Source: Rhizobiaceae bacterium (GTDB taxonomy: Bacteria; Pseudomonadota; Alphaproteobacteria; Rhizobiales; Rhizobiaceae). Taken from it: a DNA stretch of 64,000 bases. Each line of letters starts with the position of its first letter. The first letter of the stretch is position 1. The stretch spans positions 1 through 64,000 of the forward strand of contig JAHBYY010000010.1 of assembly GCA_019635715.1 (NCBI GenBank), written 5' to 3'. The notes below the pieces were generated by a model that worked only from the letters and a program-made list of their open reading frames with translations, searched no databases and was not told the origin of the DNA. A program made the position numbers and the translations under genes. This document shows, in pieces, positions 24,400 through 34,297 of this stretch.

Positions 24400-25077
24400 A
24401 TGAACGCCGGGAGCCGACAGGATGCGACGGATACGGGGGGCGACGAGCTGACCCGCAAGCGGCGTGTCGCCGGGCAGGATCCCGCCAAGCGGCGCCAGAT
24501 CATCGAGGGTGCCCGGCGCGTCTTCATCGAGATGGGCTTCGACGCCGCCTCGATGAACGACATCACGCGCGCCGCCGGCGTATCGAAGGGAACGATCTAC
24601 GTCTATTTCGCCAACAAGGAGGAACTCTTCGAGGCACTGATCGAAGAGGAACGGCAGACCATCTTCGCCAACATGTACGAGGCGCTGGAGCGCGGCCACG
24701 GCGTGCGCGAGACCCTGACGGCCTACGGCATCGCGCTGGCCCTGAAGATCACCTCGCCGACCGTGCTGAAGGCGCAGCGGACCGTCATAGCCATCTGCGA
24801 GCGCATGCCCGAACTCGGCGTCCGCTTCTACGAACGCGGGCCCAAACGCGGCCACGACAAGCTCGCCGCCTATCTGAAGCGCCTGGTGGATGCCGGAGAA
24901 CTCGCCATTTCCGACATCGACCTCGCCGCCTACCAGTTCGCCGATCTCTGCATGACCGGCATCTTCCGGCAATGCCTGTTCGGCTACCGGACGGAGACCC
25001 CGACGCGCGAGGAGATCGAACGGAACGTGGCGTCCGCGGTGACGGTCTTCCTGGCGGCCTACGGAACGTCCCGCTGA
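24400..25077 (+). CDS. TetR/AcrR-family regulator of the adjacent efflux pump
   Basis: This 225-residue regulator has an N-terminal TetR HTH (IIEGARRVFIEMGFDAASMN, DITRAAGVSKGTIYVYFANK) and a C-terminal helical ligand domain of the AcrR type. The ATG at 24400 has AGGAGCGAG upstream. It is divergent from the EmrAB-type genes, and the two GAACCG palindromes lie between them. It probably represses the pump and itself until a toxic ligand binds. It is convergent with engB, 5 bp away. Confidence 0.93.
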   Translation: MNAGSRQDATDTGGDELTRKRRVAGQDPAKRRQIIEGARRVFIEMGFDAASMNDITRAAGVSKGTIYVYFANKEELFEALIEEERQTIFANMYEALERGHGVRETLTAYGIALALKITSPTVLKAQRTVIAICERMPELGVRFYERGPKRGHDKLAAYLKRLVDAGELAISDIDLAAYQFADLCMTGIFRQCLFGYRTETPTREEIERNVASAVTVFLAAYGTSR

Positions 25078-25082
25078 GACGC

Positions 25083-25733
<651 letters not shown>

Positions 25734-25849
25734 CTTCCTATCTCCTCGAAGCCGCGGCGGGACGCTGGCCGTGCCTCTCGGCGGCGCCGGCCCGCCGAAC
25801 CGCGCCGGGCACGGCTTACAGGCCCGCACGGCAACGGCGCAAGCCGGCC

Positions 25850-27493
25850 ATGACGGCATTTCTTGGGGTGGCCCCCAATTCCGTCATAGACTGGAGCCAG
25901 TACTGCGCCACATATTGCCATGTCCGCAAGCGGAGCGGACGTCCCGACAGGAAGAGCCTATTGCAATCGACCCCGCGCCAGCCACGGATCGCGACGCCCG
26001 TTGCGGCGATCATGCTGACGACCGCCCTTCTGGTGGTCGTGCTCGGCCTGGCCGGCCTGATGGTCTGGCAAAGCTATCGCGCGACGCTGGAGGCCGCCGA
26101 AGCGCGCGCGCAATCGTCGGCCCAGATCGTCGCGACGCACATCGAGTCGATGATCACCGCCAGCGACCAGGCCTTGCGGCGCATCGACGCCGCTGTCGGC
26201 GACAACGACGTGCGGGCGACCGCCAACACCATCGCCGATATCGCGCAGGCGGTGGGCGACCTGCCGGCCGGGTTCCAGTTCACCGTCTACGATTCGACCG
26301 GCCGCATCCGCCTGGCGAGCGATTCCAGGCGGACCGGAGAAGAAATGGCCGACAGCAGCTATTTCGACCAGCTCCGGGACGGGACGGCGATGGTCATCAC
26401 CCGGGAAGAGGGCCAAGCAGCAGCAGCCTTCTTCGTCATCGCGCGGCGGATGGCGCGGGACGGAACGTTCACGGGTGTTGCCAGCATCGCCATCCCCAAC
26501 ACCCGCATGGACATGCTCTGGCAGTCGCTGAATCTCGGCCCGTTGTCGACCGTGTCGATCATCCGGTCCGACGGCTGGCTGGTGGCGCGCCATCCGAGCG
26601 TCGACAAACCCCTGGACCTGAGCGGATCGCCGCTGTTCGTCCGCTTCCTGCCGGAGAAGACCGAGGGCGTCTACTACAGCGACCAGTCGCCCGCCGACGG
26701 CAAGCAGCGCATCGTCGGCTTCAGCCGCGTCAAGGGCTGGCCACTCGTCGCCGCCACCGGCCTCGAGATGCACAGCGTGCTGGAGCCGTTCATGTCCAAT
26801 CTCAGGACACTGCTCGGCTTCGGCATCCCGATCATCGCCGTCCTGATCGCGGGAACCTATTGGATCGCCCGCCTGCTGGCCGCCGACGACGCCCGGCGGA
26901 TGGCGCTGGAACAGGCGCTGGAGCGCAACCGCTTCCTGTTCCGCGAGATCCATCATCGGGTGAAGAACAACCTCCAGACCGTTTCATCGCTGGTCCGCCT
27001 GCAACCCCTTCCGAAAGAGGTCCGCGACGACATGGGCCGGCGGATCGCCGCGATGGTCGCCGTGCACGAGCACATCTATCAGTCCGACCAGTTCGACCGG
27101 GTCGAGATGTCCGGCTACGTCGACAGGCTGCTGAAGGAGATCGCCGCCGGCTACGACCAGGACGTCGAGATCGACGCGAAGCTCTCTCCGCTGACGGTTT
27201 CGCGCGACCAGGCTCTGCCGGTCGGACTGATCGTCAACGAGGTCGTCTCCAACGCCTTCAAGCATGCGTTCACCGCCGACGCGCCCGGCCAGCTCGCGGT
27301 CGAGATCGCCGAGACCGATACCGGCGTGGGAAGGCTCACCATCGCCGACAACGGACCGGGGCGAAAGGCCGAGGGCGAGCGCAAGGGGATGGGCAGCAAT
27401 CTGGTCGCCGGCTTCGTCGCCCAGCTCGGCGGCCAGTTCAGCTTCGAGAACAGGAACGGCACCGTGTTCGCGATGACTTTCCCGCTGCGCTGA
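25850..27493 (+). CDS. Membrane sensor histidine kinase (HisKA_2/HWE-like) with periplasmic Cache-type domain
   Basis: This 547-residue kinase has a first TM ([20 protein letters not shown], about residues 54-73) and a periplasmic double-Cache-like region (about 80-325). A second TM ([20 protein letters not shown]) follows, then the HisKA_2 H-box [18 protein letters not shown] with His 368/369. The N-box is [12 protein letters not shown] and the G-box region TIADNGPG...[10 protein letters not shown]. No response regulator is adjacent, so it is an orphan here; many alphaproteobacterial HisKA_2/HWE kinases feed the general stress response. The start is uncertain: ATG 25850 has a weak ribosome-binding site and the first 50 residues are not clearly conserved. 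Confidence 0.88.
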   Translation: MTAFLGVAPNSVIDWSQYCATYCHVRKRSGRPDRKSLLQSTPRQPRIATPVAAIMLTTALLVVVLGLAGLMVWQSYRATLEAAEARAQSSAQIVATHIESMITASDQALRRIDAAVGDNDVRATANTIADIAQAVGDLPAGFQFTVYDSTGRIRLASDSRRTGEEMADSSYFDQLRDGTAMVITREEGQAAAAFFVIARRMARDGTFTGVASIAIPNTRMDMLWQSLNLGPLSTVSIIRSDGWLVARHPSVDKPLDLSGSPLFVRFLPEKTEGVYYSDQSPADGKQRIVGFSRVKGWPLVAATGLEMHSVLEPFMSNLRTLLGFGIPIIAVLIAGTYWIARLLAADDARRMALEQALERNRFLFREIHHRVKNNLQTVSSLVRLQPLPKEVRDDMGRRIAAMVAVHEHIYQSDQFDRVEMSGYVDRLLKEIAAGYDQDVEIDAKLSPLTVSRDQALPVGLIVNEVVSNAFKHAFTADAPGQLAVEIAETDTGVGRLTIADNGPGRKAEGERKGMGSNLVAGFVAQLGGQFSFENRNGTVFAMTFPLR

Positions 27494-27688
27494 AGGCTCA
27501 AGCATTCGGCGTAGAAAAGTCCGCAGCTTAGCGGAATTTTTCCTGTTCGCTGCCAAATATCGTTTTCCGGGAATTGCAGTCCGGGTCGAGATTGCCGCAG
27601 GGTGCCGCCGATTCGTATCGCTGAGCGCGGAATTGATGTATGTCGGATCGGCCGACAGAGTTGATGACGGAAAATCTGCGGGACATGG

Positions 27689-29410
27689 ATGAGCACCAAG
27701 ACTATCTTTAGTGACGCACTGCACAGCTATCGTGCCGTCGTCGGGTCGGTCATCGTGTTCAGCGCGGCGATCAACATTCTGATGTTCGTCGGCCCGCTCT
27801 ACATGCTCCAGGTCTACGATCGCGTGCTGCAGAGCCGCAGCGAGATGACGCTGATCGCGCTCACCGGCATCGCGGTGGCGATGCTGGGCGTGCATGGTCT
27901 GCTGGAGTGGATCCGCTCGCGTGTCCTGGTGCGGGCCGGACTTCGCTTCGATGCGATCCTCGCCAACCCGCTGTTCTCGCGCATCGTCACCACGACGCTC
28001 AGCCAGCCGGGGGCGAAGTCCGAGTTCGCGCTGATGGACATCGACCGTCTGCGCGAATTCCTGACGGGATCCGGCCTGATCGCGCTGTGCGACGTTCCCT
28101 GGGTGCCGGTCTTCCTGGCGGTGTGCTTCTTCTTCCATCCGTGGATCGGCTGGCTGGCGACCGGCGGCGCCGCCATCGTCTTCCTGCTGACCATGATCAA
28201 CGAGTTCGCCACCAAGAAGACGCTGAACGCGGCGAGCACGAGCTCGCAGACGGCCCAGCACTTCGCCAGCACGACCCTGCAGAATGTCGAGGTCATCCGG
28301 GCGCTCGGCATGGAGAGCAGCCTGCGCGGCCGCTGGTCCGCCATGCACCGCGGCATGCTCGAATTGCAGGCGACGGCCAGCGACCGGTCCGGCGTGCTGT
28401 CGTCTATCACCAAATTCGTGCGCATGGCCATGCAGGTGGCGATCCTCGGGCTCGGCGCCTTCCTGGCGCTGGAGGGCCAGATCACGCCGGGCATGATGAT
28501 CGCCGCCTCGATCATGATGGGCCGCGCCCTCGGCCCGGTGGACCAGGTGGTGGGCCAGTGGAAGCAGTTCGTCGGCGCGCGCCAGGCCTATGCCCGTCTC
28601 AGGGACCTGTTCACCCGCTTCCCCGAGGAGCCCAGGCGGACCGAACTGCCGCGTCCGGCCGGCCATCTGTCGGCCGAGCAACTGACGATCGGCGCACCGG
28701 GTTCGCGCACGCCGATCGTCCACGGCGTCACCTTCTCGCTCGCCGCCGGCGAGACGCTGGCGCTGGTCGGCCCGAGCGGGGCTGGCAAATCCAGCCTGGT
28801 GCGGGCCCTGGTCGGCGTCTGGACGCCGCTCGCCGGCACGGTTCGGATCGACGGCGCGGAGCTCGCCCATTGGGACAAGGAGGCGCTCGGCCAGCACATG
28901 GGCTATCTGCCGCAGACCGTCGAGCTGTTTGCCGGAACGGTGGCCGAGAACATCGCGCGGTTCCACGACGCGGAATCCGCCGACATCATCCTGGCGGCCA
29001 AGCGCGCCGGCGTCCACGATCTGATCCAGACCCTGCCCGACGGCTACGGTACGCAGATCGGCGTCGGCGGACGGCAGCTCTCCGGCGGCCAGCGCCAGCG
29101 CATCGGCCTGGCACGGGCGCTGTTCAACGACCCGGCGCTGGTGATCCTCGACGAGCCGAACGCCAATCTCGACATGGAAGGCGAGGAAGCCTTGCTGCGC
29201 TCGCTCAAGGACCTGCGCGAACGCCGCCGCACGGTCGTCTTCGTCAGCCACAAGATGGGCCTGCTGGCGCTCTCGGACAAGGCACTGATCCTCGCCGACG
29301 GCCGCATGCGCGCCTTCGGACCGACCAAGGACGTGCTGGCGCCGAAACCGGTGTCGCCGGTCCCGCACATCGACGACCAGACCGCGGCGCGCGCCCGCGT
29401 CGTCAATTGA
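27689..29410 (+). CDS. Type I secretion ABC exporter (PrtD/PrsD type)
   Basis: This 573-residue half-transporter has five to six TM helices in the first about 300 residues (SVIVFSAAINILMFVGPLYM...). A nucleotide-binding domain follows: Walker A GPSGAGKSS (about 361-369), Q-loop GYLPQ, signature [15 protein letters not shown], Walker B LVILDEPNANLD and H-loop FVSHKMG. It exports a protein with a C-terminal secretion signal directly across both membranes, with the adaptor at 29499-30818 and a TolC-like protein not present in the window. No RTX-type substrate is seen nearby. It is the intact relative of the degenerate domain at 15512-16696. Confidence 0.93.
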   Translation: MSTKTIFSDALHSYRAVVGSVIVFSAAINILMFVGPLYMLQVYDRVLQSRSEMTLIALTGIAVAMLGVHGLLEWIRSRVLVRAGLRFDAILANPLFSRIVTTTLSQPGAKSEFALMDIDRLREFLTGSGLIALCDVPWVPVFLAVCFFFHPWIGWLATGGAAIVFLLTMINEFATKKTLNAASTSSQTAQHFASTTLQNVEVIRALGMESSLRGRWSAMHRGMLELQATASDRSGVLSSITKFVRMAMQVAILGLGAFLALEGQITPGMMIAASIMMGRALGPVDQVVGQWKQFVGARQAYARLRDLFTRFPEEPRRTELPRPAGHLSAEQLTIGAPGSRTPIVHGVTFSLAAGETLALVGPSGAGKSSLVRALVGVWTPLAGTVRIDGAELAHWDKEALGQHMGYLPQTVELFAGTVAENIARFHDAESADIILAAKRAGVHDLIQTLPDGYGTQIGVGGRQLSGGQRQRIGLARALFNDPALVILDEPNANLDMEGEEALLRSLKDLRERRRTVVFVSHKMGLLALSDKALILADGRMRAFGPTKDVLAPKPVSPVPHIDDQTAARARVVN

Positions 29411-29498
29411 TCGTGCGCGGCGCCGTTCGCAAATCCGCCGCGATCGCGCACGTTGATCGCACGGTGAAATCATCGCAGCGCGCCGCGGCGCCGAGGCC

Positions 29499-30818
29499 AT
29501 GACCATGAAAGACACCGCCGGCAAGCAGTCCGGAGCGTTCTCGCCGACGCCCTATGTGATGATGGGCTATGCGACGATCGCGCTTGCCTTCGGCGTGTTC
29601 GGAACCTGGGCGGCGACGGCGCCGCTGGCGAGCGGCGTCGTCGCCCACGGCACGGTCGCGGTGATGACCAACCGCAAGACCATCCAGCATCTGGAAGGCG
29701 GCATCATCCAGCAGATCGCCGTCAAGGAAGGCGACATCGTCGAGGCCGGGCAGGTCCTGGTGAAGCTCGATCCGACGCAGGCCAGCGGCAACGTGGCGGT
29801 GCTTGGCGCGCGCCTCGCTTTGCTGCGGGCGACGGAGGCGCGGCTTTCGGCCGAGAGCATCGATGCCCCTGATATCGGCTTCCCGCCCGAGATCTCCGGG
29901 GCGCCCGGGGCCAAGGAGCCGCTCTACCTCACACTTCAGCGTACCTTGTTCAGGGATCGCAAGGCCACCAAGGACGGCCAGATCAGCATCCTGAGAGCAC
30001 GCATCGGCCAGCTCGAGGAGGAGGTCTCGGGCCTCGACGCGCAGCGCCAATCGCTGGCCTCGCAGCAAGGCTCGCTGGACGAAGAGATCGAACGCATGAA
30101 GGTCGGCGAGGAGAGCGGCTACATCTCGACCAATCAGGTCGCGCAGCTCATGCGTGCCCGCATGGAGATGGAAGGCAATCTCGGGCGAATCATCGCCGAT
30201 GCCGCCAGGGCCAATCAGACGATTGCCGAGACCAAGCTGCAGATCCTGCAGATCAGGCAGGAATTCGTCGAGCGCGCCGGCACCGAGTTGCGCGACATCC
30301 GCGACCAGGTCAGCGAGGTTTCCGAACGGCTGAAGCAGGCCGAGTACGTGCTCGACCGGACCACGATCACCGCGCCGGTGCGCGGCAAGATCCAGAGCAT
30401 ACGCTACCACACGACGTCCGGCGTGGTGCGCCCGGCCGACCCGATCATGGAACTCATCCCGATGGACGACGACCTGGTCATCAATGCGCGGGTGCGGCCG
30501 ATCGACGTGGACGACGTGATCCTGGGCGGCAAGGCCGAGGTCCGCTTCTCAGCCTTCGCCAGCCGGCAGACTCCGGTGATCTTCGGCACCGTGCAAGTCC
30601 TGTCGCCGGACATCATCCAGTCGGAAAGCCCGCAGATCGAGCCGTATTACGATGCAAGGATCACCGTCAACGAAAAGGATGTGCCGGCCGAGATGCGCGG
30701 GCGGCTGCAGCCCGGCATGCCGGCGGAGGTCATCATCGCCAGCGGCGAGCGCACGATGGTCGATTACCTGATCAAGCCGCTGAAGGACTCCTTCTCCAAG
30801 GGCATGCTGGAGAAATAG
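29499..30818 (+). CDS. Type I secretion membrane-fusion protein (PrtE/PrsE, HlyD family)
   Basis: This is a 439-residue adaptor. One TM anchor (VMMGYATIALAFGVFGTWAA) lies near the N-terminus. The lipoyl motif LEGGIIQQIAVKEGDIVEAG is followed by long coiled-coil helices (about residues 150-280) and the HlyD C-terminal beta domain (TITAPVRGKIQSIRYHTTSG). It follows the exporter gene by 88 bp. Two adjacent in-frame ATGs exist (29499 and 29505); the second has better spacing (8 nt) from GAGG. It would recruit an outer-membrane TolC homologue when substrate is engaged. Confidence 0.92.
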   Translation: MTMKDTAGKQSGAFSPTPYVMMGYATIALAFGVFGTWAATAPLASGVVAHGTVAVMTNRKTIQHLEGGIIQQIAVKEGDIVEAGQVLVKLDPTQASGNVAVLGARLALLRATEARLSAESIDAPDIGFPPEISGAPGAKEPLYLTLQRTLFRDRKATKDGQISILRARIGQLEEEVSGLDAQRQSLASQQGSLDEEIERMKVGEESGYISTNQVAQLMRARMEMEGNLGRIIADAARANQTIAETKLQILQIRQEFVERAGTELRDIRDQVSEVSERLKQAEYVLDRTTITAPVRGKIQSIRYHTTSGVVRPADPIMELIPMDDDLVINARVRPIDVDDVILGGKAEVRFSAFASRQTPVIFGTVQVLSPDIIQSESPQIEPYYDARITVNEKDVPAEMRGRLQPGMPAEVIIASGERTMVDYLIKPLKDSFSKGMLEK

Positions 30819-30842
30819 GCCGCGCCTGCCCCGCGCGCTGCG

Positions 30843-31304
30843 TCAGGCGATTTTCGCCAGCAGCCTGACCAGGGTCGCCGCGTCGCGCGGCGACAGGGGC
30901 GCCAGCGTTTCCTCGGAGCCCTGCTGGACCGCCGGGATCAGGGCTTCGACGGTGCGCCGGCCTTCGTCCGTCAGGCTCACCATCAGCCGGCGGCGGTCGG
31001 TGCCGCTCGGCCCGAGTTCGACCAGGCCGCGCAGCTTCAGGCGGTCGATGACGCCCTTGATCGTCGCCGCGTCCATCGCGACAAGCGTGCCGAGCTGGTT
31101 CTGCGAGGTCTCGCCGGCGTCACGAAGCTTGACCAGTGCCGCGAATTGCGGCGGGGTCAGTTCCGAAACATGGGCGGCAAAGATCGAGACGTGGCGCTGG
31201 TGGGCGCGGCGCAGCAGGAAGCCCACCTGCTCCTCGAGCGCATAGGAGACCTGCGGTCCTTCGTCCGCCTCCACCAGCTTCAGGAGCTTGTCTTCGCCTG
31301 TCAC
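30843..31304 (-). CDS. MarR-family transcriptional regulator
   Basis: This 153-residue protein has a MarR winged helix: ELTPPQFAALVKLRDAGETS, then QNQLGTLVAMDAATIKGVID and the wing GTDRRRLMVSLTDEGR. It is the last gene of the six-gene coupled operon and its ATG overlaps the previous stop by 4 bp. MarR proteins in catabolic operons usually sense an aromatic or heterocyclic substrate and repress the operon. A target in the 38010-38205 divergent region is plausible but not proved. It is convergent with the type I secretion genes, 24 bp away. Confidence 0.92.
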   Translation of the reverse strand: MTGEDKLLKLVEADEGPQVSYALEEQVGFLLRRAHQRHVSIFAAHVSELTPPQFAALVKLRDAGETSQNQLGTLVAMDAATIKGVIDRLKLRGLVELGPSGTDRRRLMVSLTDEGRRTVEALIPAVQQGSEETLAPLSPRDAATLVRLLAKIA

Positions 31305-31885
31305 CTTTGTCCGTCCCAGGCGGAGATGTCGCCGACGGCCAGCCCTCCCATACGGGCATGAACGCGTCCGCCGATCGCCATGGCCAGGCAGAAGACGATC
31401 TCGTCCGGGCGCGGGCCTTCGATCGCGGTCACCGTCATCGCGTCGAAATGGCTGCGTACATAGGCGGCGTTCACATGACCCAGCGGGATGTCGAGCGACG
31501 CACCGAAGCCGCCGACCTTCATGGCCGAGGGCACGATCGCCTTGGCCCCGCCGAGGCGCTCGCGCATCGCATAGCCGCCCGGGACGTGCCAGAGCGCGCC
31601 GTGCTCGATCTCTCCCGCGGTGCCGACGATCGCGCCCTTGCCGTAGCCGTCGATCTGCTTCGCGTCGCCGCCCAGCGCCGCGATCAGCCGATCGGTCAGC
31701 AGCAGGCCGAGCGGCTTCAGATCGTCCATCGCCGGCTGCAGCGCCTCGGCGTAGCGGCCGGCGAAGGGATTGCCGACGACGGCGAGCGCGGCGGCGCGGC
31801 GGCGCGGCGCGCTCGGCCGCGGACCGCCATCATGATGGGTCTCGTCGCTGACGACGACGATCTTGCGGATCGGAAATTCAGGCAT
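31301..31885 (-). CDS. Amino acid synthesis (DUF1185)-type protein
   Basis: This is a 194-residue cytoplasmic protein. The N-terminal MPEFPIRKIVVVSDETHHDG, the central GKGAIVGTAGEIEHGALWHV and the block GGAKAIVPSAMKVGGFGASL fit the family annotated as 'amino acid synthesis' (DUF1185), whose biochemical role is not established. The start at 31885 lies 8 bp inside the UPF0280 gene. It is the fifth gene of the operon with the molybdenum hydroxylase and hydroxynicotinate reductase homologues, which suggests a step in ring opening or product handling. That is inference. Confidence 0.75.
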   Translation of the reverse strand: MPEFPIRKIVVVSDETHHDGGPRPSAPRRRAAALAVVGNPFAGRYAEALQPAMDDLKPLGLLLTDRLIAALGGDAKQIDGYGKGAIVGTAGEIEHGALWHVPGGYAMRERLGGAKAIVPSAMKVGGFGASLDIPLGHVNAAYVRSHFDAMTVTAIEGPRPDEIVFCLAMAIGGRVHARMGGLAVGDISAWDGQR

Positions 31886-32765
31886 GGGCAGGCATCCTCG
31901 CGTCGGCCGCTTCTCGGCTTTCCAGTGTCTCGATATCGCAGATCCGCGCAACGCCCTGCAGGAAAAGGGCCGCGCCTTCGATGTCGCCGCCGCTGCGCAG
32001 CGCACGGGCGACGATCAGCCCGCCATGCAGCGCCTCGTCGACATCGCGCGACGACAGGTGCGCGACCGCGGTGGTAACGACGCGGCGGCCGAGATCGCTG
32101 TCGGGCGCCATCTCGGCCGCGGGCGTCCGCCGGACCGCCGGATGCCCCGGCAGGTCGACCGCATTGGCGATCACGGTGGCGGCCGCATCGGCCTGCGCGG
32201 CGTTGCGTGCCAGGACGGTGACGGCATCGGCAATCCCCAGCGAGAAGCTGCGGCCGCGCCAGCCGCTTGTGGCGATGCCGCGCACCGGATCGCCCCAGGC
32301 GATCGTCAGCCGGTCGGCGGCTCCGCCGCCGCTGCCGGCGATCGCCGCGTCGATGCGGCGGCCTTCGGCGATGAACAGGGCGATGTCGCCGCCATTGTTG
32401 ACATAGGCGCGCTCCAGCGTCCTGCCGGCAACGAGCGCAGCCAGCACCTCGTCGGCGACGGCGCCGGCCACCGCGGCCATGGGGGTCAGAAAATCCCGCG
32501 CCAGGGGCGCGACCGAGGCTTCCATCCGCCGCGCGACGGCTCCGGCGAAAGCTCGCGCTCCATCGAGGGTCGCCGCCGTCCGCAGGTCCGGCAGCTCGGC
32601 AACGAGTTCGCCAAGTATCGTCTCGAACCGCGCAACCGCCTGGCCATAGGCGGCACGGATCTCGCCCTGTGCGCCGAATGCCTCGACGATCAGGTCGATC
32701 GGACCGTGGTTGAGGTGCAGCCGCCTTCCGTCCGGCAGCAGGCTCGCCTGCGCCGCCTGCATCAT
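31878..32765 (-). CDS. UPF0280 (ApbE-like fold) family protein
   Basis: This is a 295-residue protein of the UPF0280 family, distantly related to ApbE flavin transferases. Visible motifs are LPDGRRLHLNHGPIDLIVEA at the start, TPMAAVAGAVADEVL, YVNNGGDIALF, and IATSGWRGRSFSLGIADAVT; the TPMAAVAGA and NNGGDIA blocks are the family hallmarks. I start at the ATG at 32765, which overlaps the upstream stop by 4 bp. No signal peptide is seen, so it is cytoplasmic, unlike classical ApbE. It may modify a flavoprotein of this operon; the function is not established. Confidence 0.8.
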   Translation of the reverse strand: MMQAAQASLLPDGRRLHLNHGPIDLIVEAFGAQGEIRAAYGQAVARFETILGELVAELPDLRTAATLDGARAFAGAVARRMEASVAPLARDFLTPMAAVAGAVADEVLAALVAGRTLERAYVNNGGDIALFIAEGRRIDAAIAGSGGGAADRLTIAWGDPVRGIATSGWRGRSFSLGIADAVTVLARNAAQADAAATVIANAVDLPGHPAVRRTPAAEMAPDSDLGRRVVTTAVAHLSSRDVDEALHGGLIVARALRSGGDIEGAALFLQGVARICDIETLESREAADARMPAHA

Positions 32766-34297
32766 TCGATGCCTCCGGATCCGTGCCTCGACCAGAGCAG
32801 CGGCCACGGATTGCCGCGCGGCGCGATTTCGACGCGGCGGTCGTTGAGATATTCTCCGCCACGCTGCAGGATATCCTCGACGGTGCGGATCGCGTCCTCA
32901 TGTCCGCCGAGACGCAGATAGTCGTCGCGCCGCAGCGTGAACTCGATCGGCGCCACCAGGGCCGGGGTGGGGACGGAGCCGAACGCGTTCTCCGGCACCC
33001 GCATGACGTCGACCATCAGCGTGATGCCGCCGCCCGGCCAGACATAGACCGGTGCGCCGCCGACCGTGACATAGGTCCGCAGTCCATGCACCGATCGGGT
33101 GAGGTTGACCGGATTCTCGGTCACGCCGGCCCGCAGCGAGCCGCCGGCACCGCCGACGAACAGCACCGTGCAAAGCGCCGGCTCGCAATTGTCCTCGATG
33201 AGCCGGACCGCCTTGCGCAGCCGTTCGGGGAACGGTCTCTCCACCGGCCTCAGCGCGTCGTCGAGCTCGAAATAGGCGAACTGTTCTCCGGTGGTCGAGA
33301 CCATCAGCAGCGACAGGCCCGGACGGGCGCCCTTCCTGGCGTTCCAGTCGCCGAGGATGGCCAGCGGGTCGTCGATCGTTGTGCCGCCCCAGCCCAGCCC
33401 GGGCTCGGACACCTTGAAGTAGCGGCCCGGCGTCGATTTGCGGCCGAGGATCCGGATGCCGGTATCCTCCCAGCCGAGCACCTTGCCGGCCTGGTGTTCG
33501 GAGACGACGCCGGTGATGTGGTCGTCGACGACGACGACCTCGTCGACCAGGCCGCGCCACTGGGTGGCGAACATGCCGATCGTCGCCGAGCCGCAGCCGA
33601 CGCGCATGCGATGTTCGGTCTTGCCGTCGATGACCGGCGGCTTGCCGGCCTCGACGACCAGCGTGGCGCCGCCGTCGATCGAGAGTTCCACCGGCTTGCG
33701 GTTGCACAGCGCGAGCATGGTCTCGCAGGTCACCCGGCCTTCCGATTTCGACCCGCCGGTGAGGTGGTGGACGCCGCCGAGCGACAGCATCTGCGAACCG
33801 TACTCGGCCGTGGTGACGTGACCGACCGCTTCGCCGGCGGCGCGCACGATCGCCGTCTCGGGTCCGATATGGCGATCCGTGTCGATCTTGATCTTGACGC
33901 CACAGTAGGAAAAAATCCCTTCCGTCACCACCGTCACCAGGTCGACGCCCTCGACTTCCTGGCTGACGATGAACGGCGCCGGCTTGTAGTCGGGATAGGT
34001 GGTTCCGGCCCCGATCGCCGTGACGAAGGGGCGATGGCGGGAGACGAGATCGCCGGACCACGGCTTCGAGCCGAGGTCGAACGGCACCACCTCGCCGCCG
34101 CTGCCGGCGATATAGTCGAGGACGACCAGCGGGTCGCAGCGGACGATCCGCCCGCCGACATTGCCGTAGCGGTCGCAGGCACCCGTCCGTCCGTCGGCGA
34201 TGTAGCACATGACCGGGCAGGCATCGCAGCGGATCTTCTCGGCGACCTGCCGGGCGCCGGGCTCGCGGGTCTCGAAGCGTTCGGCAAGTTCGCTCAT
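32762..34297 (-). CDS. 6-hydroxynicotinate reductase homologue
   Basis: This is a 511-residue protein. The N-terminal cysteine cluster CDACPVMCYIADGRTGACDR (residues about 24-43) suits an iron-sulfur cluster. Downstream blocks are EGIFSYCGVKIKIDTDRHIG, GGVHHLTGGSKSEGRVTCET and GWGGTTIDDPLAILGDWNA. It matches proteins annotated as 6-hydroxynicotinate reductase, the ring-reducing enzyme of anaerobic nicotinate breakdown, which makes 1,4,5,6-tetrahydro-6-oxonicotinate. The true substrate here is unknown. Both ends overlap neighbours by 4 bp. With the Mo-hydroxylase upstream it implies hydroxylation followed by reduction of an N-heteroaromatic ring. Confidence 0.78.
   Translation of the reverse strand: MSELAERFETREPGARQVAEKIRCDACPVMCYIADGRTGACDRYGNVGGRIVRCDPLVVLDYIAGSGGEVVPFDLGSKPWSGDLVSRHRPFVTAIGAGTTYPDYKPAPFIVSQEVEGVDLVTVVTEGIFSYCGVKIKIDTDRHIGPETAIVRAAGEAVGHVTTAEYGSQMLSLGGVHHLTGGSKSEGRVTCETMLALCNRKPVELSIDGGATLVVEAGKPPVIDGKTEHRMRVGCGSATIGMFATQWRGLVDEVVVVDDHITGVVSEHQAGKVLGWEDTGIRILGRKSTPGRYFKVSEPGLGWGGTTIDDPLAILGDWNARKGARPGLSLLMVSTTGEQFAYFELDDALRPVERPFPERLRKAVRLIEDNCEPALCTVLFVGGAGGSLRAGVTENPVNLTRSVHGLRTYVTVGGAPVYVWPGGGITLMVDVMRVPENAFGSVPTPALVAPIEFTLRRDDYLRLGGHEDAIRTVEDILQRGGEYLNDRRVEIAPRGNPWPLLWSRHGSGGIE

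Noticed and set aside
26984..29524. A minus-strand open frame of about 846 codons
   Set aside because: It lies antisense to a histidine kinase and a type I exporter with clear conserved motifs. Its translation is Arg/His-rich low-complexity sequence, the usual antisense shadow in GC-rich DNA.
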